From positions 42,265 through 106,264 of the forward strand of contig WYBB01000115.1 of the NCBI GenBank assembly GCA_011526585.1: 64,000 nt of DNA. Reading direction: 5' to 3'. Below, in pieces: positions 42,506 to 52,344 of the stretch. The notes under the pieces were generated by a model. That model did no database searches and was not told the origin of the DNA. It was given only the letters and a program-made list of their open reading frames with translations. The stretch's first letter is position 1. Each line of letters begins with the position of its first letter. The DNA is from Deltaproteobacteria bacterium (GTDB lineage Bacteria; Myxococcota_A; UBA9042; PHBI01). The position numbers were made by a program, and so were the translations under genes.

Positions 42506-45500
42506 TCAGCGGCGCTCGATCACCACCGGATCGGGCTGAAGCGTCGACATCACGCTGGCCCAGCAGCCCGAGAGCGTGCGCAGGAGCCAGATGTACTCGG
42601 CGACGTGCGCGGTCTCGGCGTCGAGGGAGGTCTCCTCGGCGAGCACCAGCGTGCAGTTGCCCCAGGTCTTGGGCGTGGTGCCGAGCTTGGTGTAGACCGA
42701 GGTCCAGGCGCTGGCGGCGCCGTTGATGATCGCCGAGCCCTTCTTCTGTGGGCCCCAGATCGCGAGGAAGCCGACCTCCTCCTCGGCGCGGGCGAGCGCG
42801 GCGTCGGCCTCGCGCTGCATCAGCGCGACCTCGAAGTCGGTCGCCGTGATCGTGCGCACGCGCACGCCGACCGGGGCGGGATCGTTGGCGCTCTGCACGC
42901 CGGTCAGGAGCAGGACCGGCAGCGCGGCGCTGTCGCTCTCGAAGGGCTCGACGACGAAGTCGGCGTTGGCGCCCTCGAGCGGGAGGCTGTCGGCCTGCCA
43001 GCGCGAGCCGTCGGAAAAGCCGTGGGTGCCGCGCTCGACGGCGAGCACGTCGACCGCGAGCGGGGCCCCGTGGGGGCCGAGCGGTGGCCACGCCTCGAAG
43101 CGCGCCTCGAAGCCGTCGGGCCCGACGTTGCGCACGCGCACGACGCCGCTGGTGCCGGCGAGCGACGGATCGACGACGCCGGCGATGACGATCGGATCGA
43201 TCATCGCGATCGGCATGGCGACGATCTGCCAGCCGTCGTCGATCTCGATCGCGAGGCGCTGGATCGTCATGCCGTCGGCGATCACCTTGCGGGTCGCGGT
43301 CTTCGTCGAGCCGTCGCCGTCGACGACGGTCAGCGTGATCGTGTAGCGGCCGGCCGCCTGGTAGGTGTGCGTGAAGCTGGCGTCGGTGCGCGGCGGGCTG
43401 CCGTCGCCGAGGTCCCAGGTGCGGCCGGCGATCCCGTCGTAGGCCGTCGAGGTGTCGGTGAGCGTCACCGCGAGGCCGTCGACGAGGCTGTCGATGCGCG
43501 CGGTCGGCAGCGTGTCCTTGATCTCGAGCACGAGTGAGACGCTGCCGGTGAGACCGACACTGTCGCTGACGCTGGCGGTCACGGTCTTCGGGCCCTGCTG
43601 CGCGTAGCGGTGGCGCACGGTCGCACCGCTGAGCTGGGTGCCGTCGCCCATGTCCCACTGGATCGGCGAGAGGGTGCCGACCGGGCTCGAGGCATATCCT
43701 TTAAAGGTGAGGTTCACGCCCTCGGTGAGGTTGCCGGTCACCTCGATGGCGACCTCGAGCGCGACCTCCGGCCCGATCACGGTGACGTCGCGGAAGTCGT
43801 GCAGCGCCTGCGGCACGCCGGTGGCGCCGACCCAGAGCTCGACCCGGTAGGTGCCCGGGCGGGCGAGGAAGAGCTCGGCGGGCTGCGCCTGGGTCGAGTC
43901 GGGCGCGAGACCGCCGAAGTTCCAGCGATAATTGACGTTCTGGCTCGTCTTGCCGAGCGCGCCGAGCTGGCTCGAAAAGCGCAGCGTCGTGCCGGTACGC
44001 AGCACCGGGTGCACGCGCGGCGTGACGATGTAGGCGAGGCCCGAGCACGCGTCGCCGAGGCCGTCGCCGTCGGAGTCGGCCTGGCTGCGGTTGCCGATGT
44101 TGAGGCAGTTGTCGAGCGCGTCGACGACGCCGTCGCCGTCGCTGTCGGCCTGCGCGGCGGCGCGCGCGAGGCAGCCGTCGAGCGCGTCGTTGGGGCAGGG
44201 ATCGCTCGCGTCGTTGGCGCCGTCGCCGTCGCTGTCGGCGATGAGCGGGTCGGTCGCGGCGGAGAAGACGACCGGCTCGGGTGGCGTGCCGCGCGCGATG
44301 AGCTCGGCCGACGAGGCGAGGCCGTCGAGATCGTAGTCGGCGGCCGGGTCGAAGGCGAGCGTGCGCTGAGCCGGCGTGAGCTTGCCGACCACCTCGAAGC
44401 CCGACACGTCGAAGAGGCGCGCGAGGTAGCGGCCGAGCTCGCTCGTGCGGTAGCTACGGTCGATCGGGCCGGCGCTCTGATCGGTGAGGTGCGAGAGCAG
44501 GACGGCGCCCTCGGCGGCGAGCGGGCCGCCGGGATCGAAGAGGCCGTCGAGGGCGGCGACGAACGCGCTCATGGAGCCGACGTGCTGGCGCAGGGCGACC
44601 ATCGCCTCGGGCGCGGCGCCGCCCGCGAGGCCCAGCACCGGGCGCTGGCCGTCGCCGAGGCCGGCGCGCCACGAGACGAGATCGGTGAGCAGCGAGGCGG
44701 GCAGGAGCGCGCGCGGGCCGACCCGGCCGTCCCAGGGTGACTTGACCACCTGGGCAAATGCGACCTGATACGCGTCGCGGAACGCCTCGGGATCGGCGAT
44801 GGCCGACGGGGTCATGCGCGCGAGCACGTTGAGCGGGGTCGCCGGCTCAGCGCGCGGCACGAAGGCGAGGCCGACCCAGTCGGCCGAGGCGAGCTCTTGA
44901 TCAGCGATATCCCAGATCGGGCCGGTCGTGCGGATGACGTTGTCGCTCGCGGCGGAGGCGCGCAGGAAGAGGCCTCCGACCTTGCGCTTGTCGGAGTTGC
45001 CGGTCGGCGTCGGTCCCATCGGGAAGGGGGGCGCGCAGCCCTCTTCGTTGCGCACGTCGCGCGCGGTCCAGTCGAGGCCGACGATGTCGAGGCCGCCGAC
45101 CTTGGCGACGAGCTGGTCCTCGCCGAGGGTGGCGTCGTGGATCGGGTTCTCGACGATCACCTCGGCGTCGAGGAGTCCGCTCACGCTCGGCAAACAGGTG
45201 TCGTCGACGGCGTTGGTGTAGCGCGCGTCCTCGTCCCAGTCCGACCAGCCGTCGCTGTCGGTGTCGAGCGGCAGGCACGGGGTCATCGCGCCCGCCGGCG
45301 TGGGCGGCGCGCAGTCCGGGTCGGAGCCGCGCAGCCACTCGTCGAAGTCGCTCATGCCGTCCTTGTCGCGGTCGGCGCCGAGGTCGGCTTCGCCGGGGTG
45401 GCCGTCGTAGTCGAGCTCGATTCCGTCGGGCACGCCGTCGCCGTCGGAGTCGAGGAAGGTGTCTTCGAGCCCGTCGCCGTCCGAGTCGACGCCGAGCGGC

Positions 45501-46165
45501 ACCCGCACCTCGTAGCTGACGGTGCCGGTGTAGGTCGCGGCGCCGACCGTGACGAACCAGTAGACCTCGCTGAAGCCTTGCGGCAGCGGACGCAGCGCGC
45601 CGCGCTCGGCGTCGACGGTCTGGATCCAGGCGCCCGCGTGCAGGACGCGCACGCGCACCGAGTCGACCGGCTCGAGGCTGAGCGTCTCGAAGACGATCGT
45701 CGGCGAGCGGGAGTAGCTGCCGGCGCCGGGGCGCAGGCCGACGTAGGGGGTCGGAGACACGCCACCCGGCCCGACGAAGCTGCCGCCGACCTCGCTGAAC
45801 GCCGCCGGGCCAAATCCGGTGGTGACGACGGGGGGACCGTGTGCGGGCACGGGGGCGCTGCCGCGGATCCGGTTGACCAGGATCGCATGCGGTGAAGCGC
45901 CGGCGACCCCGATCGGAGCGCCGATCGAGAGCAGGACTTCGAAGAAGCCGGGTGACGTGTGGGTGACCTGCTCGCTGCGCGCGCCGGTGGGGCCGACGCG
46001 CACCGGCACGGGCGGCGCGGTCGGGCTCGCGTAGAGCCAGGCGTTGGGCGCGTCGCCGCTCCAGAACGGATCGGGCGCGGCCTGGGCGTGCGCATCCGGC
46101 GGGCGCGAGAGCGCGGCGAGGGCGAGACAGGCGAGCGCCGACAGGGTCTTCATGGCGGTCCTCAT
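42506..46165 (-). CDS. Exported PKD-domain protein with thrombospondin-3-type calcium repeats
   Basis: 1,219 residues from ATG 46165 (GGAG 5 nt upstream; a second ATG at 46153 is possible). The signal peptide is MKTLSALACLALAAL with cleavage near DAHA. Asp-rich repeats (DSDGDGLED, DSDGDGVPDG, DRDKDGMSDFDEW, DTDSDGWSDWDED, later DSDGDGANDASDPCPND and DSDGDGVVDALDNC) are thrombospondin type 3-like calcium loops. Two PKD modules follow (YRWNFGG, WDMGDGTQLSG with VRHRYAQQGPKTVTASVSD; WDLGDGSPPRTDASFTHTY). The C-terminal part is a folded domain without a recognised family. The start overlaps the upstream gene's stop (ATGA), so it is the last gene of a three-gene operon of exported proteins. Probably extracellular; role unknown. 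Confidence 0.85.
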   Translation of the reverse strand: MRTAMKTLSALACLALAALSRPPDAHAQAAPDPFWSGDAPNAWLYASPTAPPVPVRVGPTGARSEQVTHTSPGFFEVLLSIGAPIGVAGASPHAILVNRIRGSAPVPAHGPPVVTTGFGPAAFSEVGGSFVGPGGVSPTPYVGLRPGAGSYSRSPTIVFETLSLEPVDSVRVRVLHAGAWIQTVDAERGALRPLPQGFSEVYWFVTVGAATYTGTVSYEVRVPLGVDSDGDGLEDTFLDSDGDGVPDGIELDYDGHPGEADLGADRDKDGMSDFDEWLRGSDPDCAPPTPAGAMTPCLPLDTDSDGWSDWDEDARYTNAVDDTCLPSVSGLLDAEVIVENPIHDATLGEDQLVAKVGGLDIVGLDWTARDVRNEEGCAPPFPMGPTPTGNSDKRKVGGLFLRASAASDNVIRTTGPIWDIADQELASADWVGLAFVPRAEPATPLNVLARMTPSAIADPEAFRDAYQVAFAQVVKSPWDGRVGPRALLPASLLTDLVSWRAGLGDGQRPVLGLAGGAAPEAMVALRQHVGSMSAFVAALDGLFDPGGPLAAEGAVLLSHLTDQSAGPIDRSYRTSELGRYLARLFDVSGFEVVGKLTPAQRTLAFDPAADYDLDGLASSAELIARGTPPEPVVFSAATDPLIADSDGDGANDASDPCPNDALDGCLARAAAQADSDGDGVVDALDNCLNIGNRSQADSDGDGLGDACSGLAYIVTPRVHPVLRTGTTLRFSSQLGALGKTSQNVNYRWNFGGLAPDSTQAQPAELFLARPGTYRVELWVGATGVPQALHDFRDVTVIGPEVALEVAIEVTGNLTEGVNLTFKGYASSPVGTLSPIQWDMGDGTQLSGATVRHRYAQQGPKTVTASVSDSVGLTGSVSLVLEIKDTLPTARIDSLVDGLAVTLTDTSTAYDGIAGRTWDLGDGSPPRTDASFTHTYQAAGRYTITLTVVDGDGSTKTATRKVIADGMTIQRLAIEIDDGWQIVAMPIAMIDPIVIAGVVDPSLAGTSGVVRVRNVGPDGFEARFEAWPPLGPHGAPLAVDVLAVERGTHGFSDGSRWQADSLPLEGANADFVVEPFESDSAALPVLLLTGVQSANDPAPVGVRVRTITATDFEVALMQREADAALARAEEEVGFLAIWGPQKKGSAIINGAASAWTSVYTKLGTTPKTWGNCTLVLAEETSLDAETAHVAEYIWLLRTLSGCWASVMSTLQPDPVVIERR

Positions 46166-49100
46166 GGGTGCTCCGGGGAGATCCAGCCGGTCTGGCGGGT
46201 GGCGGCGATCTCGCCGAACGCGTCGAAGTAGACGAGCTCGTAGCGGTAGGCGTAGGCGGGATCGGCGACGAAGGGGTAGCGGTCGACGAAGACGAGATCG
46301 AGCGCGCCCTTGTCGTTCGACGACAGGCGCGCGAGCGCCAGATCCGGATCGATGAGCGCGTGGCCCTGCCGCAGGCAGTAGCGATCGATGCCACCGCCGG
46401 TCCAGAGCATGCACATCGGCGCGCAGATCGGCGCGTCGACGCGCGCGCTGACCTGCACGAAGTCCGAGACGCTCTGATCGGGGCGGCGCTCCTGGCGGTA
46501 GACGACGAAGCTGCCGATCTCGCGCGCGACGAACTGCACGGCGAGGCAGAAGGACGGCGAGCCGAGCGCGGCGACCGGCTCGAGGCAGGCGCCGGCGCAG
46601 CGATCGCCGGTGCAGGCGCAGCTCGGCGCGTCGCAGTAGCTGTAGGCGCCGTCGTCGATGCACGACTGCGCGCCGGGGCACTTCTCGTCGTCGCTGCCGC
46701 ACGAGAGATAGCCGCCCCAGTTGGTGCCGTAGAGCGACTCGGGCGCCTTTGCGAGCTTGATCATGAAGGCGCCGTCGCCCGCCGCGTAGAGCGGCGAGAG
46801 CGGCGCGCCCGGGGTCGGGATCACCGGCTCGGGCCAGGGGATCGAGTCGATGAGGCCGGGCCCGGGTGGCTCGCCGATAGCGGCGCAGGTGCGCGAGGTC
46901 CACGCCGAGAGGTTGGCGCCGCCGCCGCTCTTGGTGGCGCCGACCGAGCGCGCGCGCAGACACCAGATCTCGCCGGCGACCGACGCGTTGGCGCTCGGGA
47001 AGGCCTCGATGAGCTCGGTGATCGTCTTGTCGGCGGGCTGGCCGCCGAGGAAGGTCGTGCCGTAGCCGGTGCCGTCGTCCTTCGCCCACTCGACGTGGAT
47101 GCCGGCGATGCGGCCCGAGGGGCGCGTCCAGGTGAGGCTCGGCCGGCCCTGCGGATCGAAGCTCAGCTCGTCGAGGCGCGGCGGCCGCGGCGCTTCGATC
47201 TTGGGCAGCGACTTGACGCAGGTCGCGGCGGCGAGCGCGCTGACCACGTTGCCGTTGGCGTGGGCGGAGGCCTTGATGCAGCGCAGCGACTCGTCGTTTT
47301 CCTGCGGCGGGATGTAGACGTGGATGAGGCCGTCGCGATCCTCGTCGCAGCTCATGCCCAGCCGATAGAGGTCGCCGACGAACTGCGGCTTGCCGGCGAG
47401 ATCGGGGTCGCTGTCGTCGCGCTCGTGCGGCTCGGCTTTGCGCTGGATTTCTTCATTGATATCGATACATTCGCCGACACCGACGTCGGCGCGCAGAGTG
47501 AGCGGGCCCTCGACGATCTGGCCGTCCTCGACCGGGCGCAGCGTGCAGGCCGCGGGGTTTTCCCAGAGGCTCGCGGTGAACCAGCAGCCGGCGTCGGGGG
47601 CGTTCGGATCGGTCGGCTCCCACGCGGTGAAGTCGGGGTTGCCTTCGATCGGTACGTGGGTCGAGAGCGCGCCTGTGTTCGGCTCGCGCAGGTCGATGAC
47701 GCGGTTGTCGCGGTCGACGAAGAGCACCGCGAGGTTGCACTCCTCGGTGACCGCGCGCGGCAGGACGGCGCGCTCGCATGCGGTCTGCGAGATGTGGGCG
47801 GTGGCGCGGCGCGGGGTACCCTCGCCGATGACGAGCGGGCACTCGCCAAAGGGCGCCTCCCACAAGGTGTTCGTGGCGAGGTGCGCGAGCAGGAGGCCGA
47901 GCGCCCGGCTGCGCTCGTCGGCGGTCGGGATCCCGTCGCGCGCGTCGATCGTCGCGACCAGCTCGATGAGCGCGGGCAGGCGCTCGAGGGCAGGCCGACA
48001 CGGTGGGAAGATATCGGCGGTGTTCGGCTCGCTCTGCCAGGCGGCCTGGCACTCGGCGATCCAGTCCTCGTGACAGACGAGGCGCACCGACTTCGCCTCG
48101 CAGGTGAAGTCGTAGGCGAGCACGCTGCCGTCGCTGCCGTCGGCGGCGGCCTGCTTGTCGCAGACCTCCTCGCCGATCGTCAGGCGCGGCGGCAGCGGCA
48201 TCTCCTCATTGGGAAAGAAGGCGCGGATCGCCGGGCTCGGCTCGCCGGCGACGTTGCTCGTGGTGACCGGCACGATCTTGTACCAGTAGACGATGCCCTT
48301 CTGGGTCCGCGGCTCGTGGTTCTCGTCGAGCTCTTCGAGATCCTCGGCGAAGACCACGAACCGGCGACCGTCGGCGCCGAGCTGCGAAGGCGGCGGGCTC
48401 TGCTGCCAGCTCGCGTGCAGCACCGTGGTGCCGTGGCGGGTGAGCGCGCCGGGTGGCGGCGTGCTCGTGGCGTCGCAGGGATCGGTCGGGATCAGCGCGT
48501 CGCGCTCGTCGCTATCGGGCACGCCGTCGCCGTCGGTGTCGCGGAAGCCCTCGGCCAGCCGGATCGAGTCGAAGCGGTAGACGCGGTAGCCGGCGACGCC
48601 GAGGCTGACCTCGTGCGCCTCGTCGGCGCAGCGATCGGGGTGGTCGCTCACGCGCACGCGGCCTTCGTCCAGCGCGGTCTCGAGGTTGCAGAAGACGCGG
48701 CCGTCCTGGTGGTCGGCGAGGTAGCTCGCGACGTCGACGTGGCTCCAGCGGAGCGCGAAGCGATCCTCGCTGGTCAGGACGGGCGTGCCGTCGGCATCGG
48801 TCGCGGCGTCGAGGTCGCCGGTGCTCTCGTTGATCACCTCGACGTCCCACGGCGCGGGCGGTGCGAGCGCGTCGGTCACGGTCGCGAGCAGGGATCGCGT
48901 CGGGCCGTAGTTGCCGGTGATGTCGCGCGGCACGACGTAGTAGCAGGCGCGGTCGCCGGGCACGAAGCCCTGCGCGGCGAGGTCGTTGCGCTCTTCGATG
49001 AGGAGCGAGGGGTCGCCGCCGGGGCCGGGCACGATCAGGACCGGCGCCGGGTTGACCTTGACGAGCTCGGGCAGGCGCACCTCGCCGGTGCCGTAGTCGA

Positions 49101-50070
49101 AGGTGCGGGTCCTGGCCATGGCGGCGATGTCGGCGCTACAGCCGGCCTGGGTGGCGGCGTCGGAGAGCGGGCGCGCCGAGCGGTAGACGTCGTAGCCGAC
49201 GATGAGGCGATCGGCGTAGTAGCGATCGATCGGCGAGGTGCCGCCGCCGTGGTGCCAGGTCAGCGCGACGGTGCCGTGCACCAGGCCGGACGACGGCGTG
49301 TCGCAGGCGGCGCCGCGCTCGGCGGGGTCGACCTGACGCAGGCCGTCGGCGGCCGGCACCGGCACGACGTTGCCGAGCGCGGGGTTGTCGACCTCGAGCT
49401 CGCCGAGCGGCACGACGGTCTCGACGCCGGAGACGACGCGCACCGCCTCGAGGCGGTAGGTGACGATCGGGCCGGCGGTCGAGGGCGGGCGGTCGACGTG
49501 GCCGAGGCGGCGCGCGCGCGCGACGTTGGGATCGAGGCGCGTGGCGAGCGCGACGAGCACGTGGCTCTTCGGGTGATCCTTGCGGCCGCTCGACAGATCG
49601 GCGCGCACGTTCTGGAGGTGGGTGAGCAGGCGCTGGCCGAGGGTCTGCTCGTAGGGGGCGAGCGCGGCGCCGGTGCAGTCGGGGATCGCGTCGGGCGTCG
49701 CCACGTCGTAGGCGTCGAGCTGGCAGAGGCGGCGCGCGAGCTCGGTCTTGCGGCGGCCCTGCGCGGCGGCGGCGTAGAAGCCGTCGATCTGGGTCGCGGT
49801 GGCGTCGGCGGTCGCGAGCCAGTTGCCGATCGAGGCGCCGTCCCGATACAGGCGAAAGCGCGTGATGCCGGCGGGCAGCTCGCCCGAGGCGAGGCCCCAG
49901 GAGAGGTAGACCGTGAGCGTGTTGGCGCCCTCGGAGGAGATCGAGCCCTGGGGCGCGACGATCGCCGAGAACGGGATCTGTTTGTCGTCGTCGGCGTGGA
50001 CCGGCGCCGCGAGCGCGAGCGCGAAGACGAGACCGATCGGCACGGAGGAGCTGAGCTGGGTGATCTTCAT
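46162..50070 (-). CDS. Large exported fibronectin-III-like protein
   Basis: 1,302 residues from ATG 50070 (MKITQLSSSVPIGLVFALAL signal peptide, cleavage near VHA); GGAGAG is about 9 nt upstream, and the longer open frame before it is not used. Repeated modules have the look of fibronectin type III domains: TVYLSWGLASG-ITRFRLYRD, VALTWHHGGG-IVGYDVYRS, FALRWSHVDV, SLGVAGYRVYRFDS, and PSLTWTRPSGRIAGIHVEWA. There are many Cys in the C-terminal half (GYLSCGSDDEKCPGAQSC, CDAPSCACTGDRCAGAC), so disulphides are likely. It is the middle gene of the exported-protein operon: 23 bp after the 50094 gene, 4 bp overlap with the PKD gene. Binding function inferred, not shown. Confidence 0.8.
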   Translation of the reverse strand: MKITQLSSSVPIGLVFALALAAPVHADDDKQIPFSAIVAPQGSISSEGANTLTVYLSWGLASGELPAGITRFRLYRDGASIGNWLATADATATQIDGFYAAAAQGRRKTELARRLCQLDAYDVATPDAIPDCTGAALAPYEQTLGQRLLTHLQNVRADLSSGRKDHPKSHVLVALATRLDPNVARARRLGHVDRPPSTAGPIVTYRLEAVRVVSGVETVVPLGELEVDNPALGNVVPVPAADGLRQVDPAERGAACDTPSSGLVHGTVALTWHHGGGTSPIDRYYADRLIVGYDVYRSARPLSDAATQAGCSADIAAMARTRTFDYGTGEVRLPELVKVNPAPVLIVPGPGGDPSLLIEERNDLAAQGFVPGDRACYYVVPRDITGNYGPTRSLLATVTDALAPPAPWDVEVINESTGDLDAATDADGTPVLTSEDRFALRWSHVDVASYLADHQDGRVFCNLETALDEGRVRVSDHPDRCADEAHEVSLGVAGYRVYRFDSIRLAEGFRDTDGDGVPDSDERDALIPTDPCDATSTPPPGALTRHGTTVLHASWQQSPPPSQLGADGRRFVVFAEDLEELDENHEPRTQKGIVYWYKIVPVTTSNVAGEPSPAIRAFFPNEEMPLPPRLTIGEEVCDKQAAADGSDGSVLAYDFTCEAKSVRLVCHEDWIAECQAAWQSEPNTADIFPPCRPALERLPALIELVATIDARDGIPTADERSRALGLLLAHLATNTLWEAPFGECPLVIGEGTPRRATAHISQTACERAVLPRAVTEECNLAVLFVDRDNRVIDLREPNTGALSTHVPIEGNPDFTAWEPTDPNAPDAGCWFTASLWENPAACTLRPVEDGQIVEGPLTLRADVGVGECIDINEEIQRKAEPHERDDSDPDLAGKPQFVGDLYRLGMSCDEDRDGLIHVYIPPQENDESLRCIKASAHANGNVVSALAAATCVKSLPKIEAPRPPRLDELSFDPQGRPSLTWTRPSGRIAGIHVEWAKDDGTGYGTTFLGGQPADKTITELIEAFPSANASVAGEIWCLRARSVGATKSGGGANLSAWTSRTCAAIGEPPGPGLIDSIPWPEPVIPTPGAPLSPLYAAGDGAFMIKLAKAPESLYGTNWGGYLSCGSDDEKCPGAQSCIDDGAYSYCDAPSCACTGDRCAGACLEPVAALGSPSFCLAVQFVAREIGSFVVYRQERRPDQSVSDFVQVSARVDAPICAPMCMLWTGGGIDRYCLRQGHALIDPDLALARLSSNDKGALDLVFVDRYPFVADPAYAYRYELVYFDAFGEIAATRQTGWISPEHP

Positions 50071-50093
50071 CGTGGTTCTCTCCGCGTGACCGA

Positions 50094-52337
50094 TCAGTGG
50101 AGCGCGCTCGGCTCGGCGCCATCGACCGAGAACGAGCCGTTCTTGTAGGAGGCCTTGAGCGAGACGTCGGCGGTGCCGCACCAGTCGTCATTGCGCGAGG
50201 CGGGGATGTCGACCCAGTCCTCGGGCTCGCAGAAGCCGATGCCGCCCGCGCCCCAGGCCTCGCCGAGCAGGCTCACGTCGCCGTCGGCGACCTGGGCCAT
50301 GAGCTTGACGCCGCCGCGCACCGACACGATGCAGATGAGGTTGCCGTAGACCGAGCCGCCGAGGATCCCGCCGACGGTGGTCGAGCCGCCGTAGTCGAGA
50401 TACCAGAAGCCGACGTCGGCGCCGGCGCCGATGCGCAGGAGGCAGCCGACGTTCCAGATCGGCACCGAGACCTTGCCGCGCACGAAGATCCCGGCGAAGA
50501 CGCCGTTGGGCAGCGCCATGAAGCTGGCGGCCTCGGGGTCGAGGCGGCCGATCACCTCGCCGTTGCAGGTCTTGCCGGCGAGGAAGGCGGCCTGCATGTT
50601 CATGCCCTGGAAGGTCGCGGCGGCGCGCGCGCCGAGGTAGGTCTCGATCGCGCCGACGCCGATCTCGAGGCCCATGTCGTAGAGCTTGAAGCTCGAGAAC
50701 TCGAGCGAGCCGGTCGTGTAGATGCGGCCGTTGATGCCGAGGAGCGAGATCCCCTGGCCCTGGCCGGAGAGGTCGCCGAGCGTCATGCCGAGCGAGAGCT
50801 CGCGGATCCCGAGGTTGCCGGAGCCGATCTTGATCGGCACGTTGCGCACGGTGATGCTGGCGTCGAGCAGGCCCTGGCCGGGGGTGTCGCCGCTGGCCGG
50901 CACGCCGCAGTTCTTGCCCTTGCCGTTGGCCGCCCACGAGGTGACGTCGAGCGCGGCCTCGAAGTCGGCCTGCTTCTCCTTGGCCTTGGGGTCCTCGGCC
51001 TGGCCGCCGCTGGACTTCGACTCGTTCATCTTGAAGACGGCGCCGATGTGCAGGCGCAGGAGCTCGCGGTCGTTGATCTCGGCGTAGCCGTCGACGGTCG
51101 CGCCCTTGAAGGGGAAGTCCTTGAAGGCGGCGGTGGCCGAGGCGAGGAGGCCGGAGACGAGCTGGTCGAGCTTGTCGAAGGCGCTCTTGATGAAGCGGTT
51201 GACGTGCTCGAGCAGATCGGCGCCGAGCTGATCGAGCGGTTTCAGGATCAGCGCGAGGTTCTCGTGGATCAGCGCCTCGAGCTTGGGGACGAGGGGGTTG
51301 TTGAGGATCTTGTCGTAGATCATGCGGCGCAGATCGTCGCCGCTCGGGAAGGGCACGAGCTTCATGAGGTCGTCGACCTCGGACTGCACGGCGCCGGCGA
51401 TGGTGCCGATCACCGCGCCGACCTCGGACTGCAACATCGCCGAGAGCGCCGCGACGAAGGTCTCGTGACCCTGGCAGACGTTGTCGGCGCCCGGGTCGCA
51501 GTAGCGGACCGGGGTCTGCCCGGGGTTGGCCCAGCCGATCGCCTGGTCGAGGAGCGCGCGCACCGAGGCCTCGACCGAGGCGTGGCCGGTCGGCAGGGAC
51601 GGGATCGTCGGCGTCGCGGCGAGGAGCTGGTCGACCTTGGAGAAGAGGTCGGCGCGCGCCTTCTCGAGGCTCGCGACCAGCGCGAGCTTGCCGAGATCGT
51701 CGGCAACGGTGTTCACCTTCTTGGTGACCTCGTCGAGCTTCTTGGTGTCGACGCCGACGATCGAGGCGATCCCGGAGGCGAACTGGCCGACCGTGTTGGC
51801 GCCGGTCTTGACGGCACCGATGAGGCTCGTCACCTGGCCGTGAAGGGCGTCGAACTTCTGCCAGAGCGCGTTGCCCGAGGGCGCGCCGCTCTGGCACTGG
51901 GTGAGGCTCGTGAGCTGGGAGAGCACGCCGTTGACGTGACCGATTGCGCGGGTCGCGGTCTCCAGCGCACCGTCCATGTCCTTGCGGACCTTGACCAGCG
52001 TCGCGGTGGCGGTGTCGAGGGCGCCCTTGACCTTGGAGATCGCTTCGTGGGTCGTCGCGACCGCGCCGCCGAAACCGCCGGCGGTCGAGAGCAGCGCGCG
52101 CAGATCGCGCACGCTGTTGGCGAGCGTCTCGTTGGTCTGCTCGGTGTACCAGGCGGCGCCGCCCTGCGCGGTCTGCTGGACCTTCTCGATCGCCCGGCCG
52201 ATCTCCTTGGGCAGCTCCTCGTAGAGCCGCGCGGCGGCGTCGCCGACCACGCCGGTCAGCGCGCCGATCGCGCGGTTGGCCTCGGCCTCGATGAGGCCGA
52301 AGACCTCGCCCACGGCCCGCGAGGGCAGGGCCTGCAC
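50094..52337 (-). CDS. First protein of the exported-protein operon, N-terminus lost
   Basis: 747 residues from a GTG at 52337 that is probably not an original start. The N-terminal 400 residues are long amphipathic helices (YEELPKEIGRAIEKVQQTAQ, LVKVRKDMDGALETATRAIG, KKLDEVTKKVNTVADDLGKL). The C-terminal 350 are beta-rich with Cys pairs (GKTCNG, GCLLRIGAG, NLICIVSVRGG, WCGTADVSLK) and glycine-rich turns, as in an exported protein. Both downstream operon partners have signal peptides, but this one has none: its frame begins inside what was a LuxR-type gene. The simplest reading is loss of the start and signal peptide by the same event that cut off the regulator. Unknown family. Confidence 0.6.
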   Translation of the reverse strand: MQALPSRAVGEVFGLIEAEANRAIGALTGVVGDAAARLYEELPKEIGRAIEKVQQTAQGGAAWYTEQTNETLANSVRDLRALLSTAGGFGGAVATTHEAISKVKGALDTATATLVKVRKDMDGALETATRAIGHVNGVLSQLTSLTQCQSGAPSGNALWQKFDALHGQVTSLIGAVKTGANTVGQFASGIASIVGVDTKKLDEVTKKVNTVADDLGKLALVASLEKARADLFSKVDQLLAATPTIPSLPTGHASVEASVRALLDQAIGWANPGQTPVRYCDPGADNVCQGHETFVAALSAMLQSEVGAVIGTIAGAVQSEVDDLMKLVPFPSGDDLRRMIYDKILNNPLVPKLEALIHENLALILKPLDQLGADLLEHVNRFIKSAFDKLDQLVSGLLASATAAFKDFPFKGATVDGYAEINDRELLRLHIGAVFKMNESKSSGGQAEDPKAKEKQADFEAALDVTSWAANGKGKNCGVPASGDTPGQGLLDASITVRNVPIKIGSGNLGIRELSLGMTLGDLSGQGQGISLLGINGRIYTTGSLEFSSFKLYDMGLEIGVGAIETYLGARAAATFQGMNMQAAFLAGKTCNGEVIGRLDPEAASFMALPNGVFAGIFVRGKVSVPIWNVGCLLRIGAGADVGFWYLDYGGSTTVGGILGGSVYGNLICIVSVRGGVKLMAQVADGDVSLLGEAWGAGGIGFCEPEDWVDIPASRNDDWCGTADVSLKASYKNGSFSVDGAEPSALH

Positions 52338-52344
52338 GTGCGAG

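Noticed and set aside
50188..52344. Continuation of the LuxR-type regulator frame for another 700 codons
   Set aside because: After SLTERERR the translation becomes Arg-rich and featureless, a shadow of the secreted-protein frame that has normal composition and Cys pairs.
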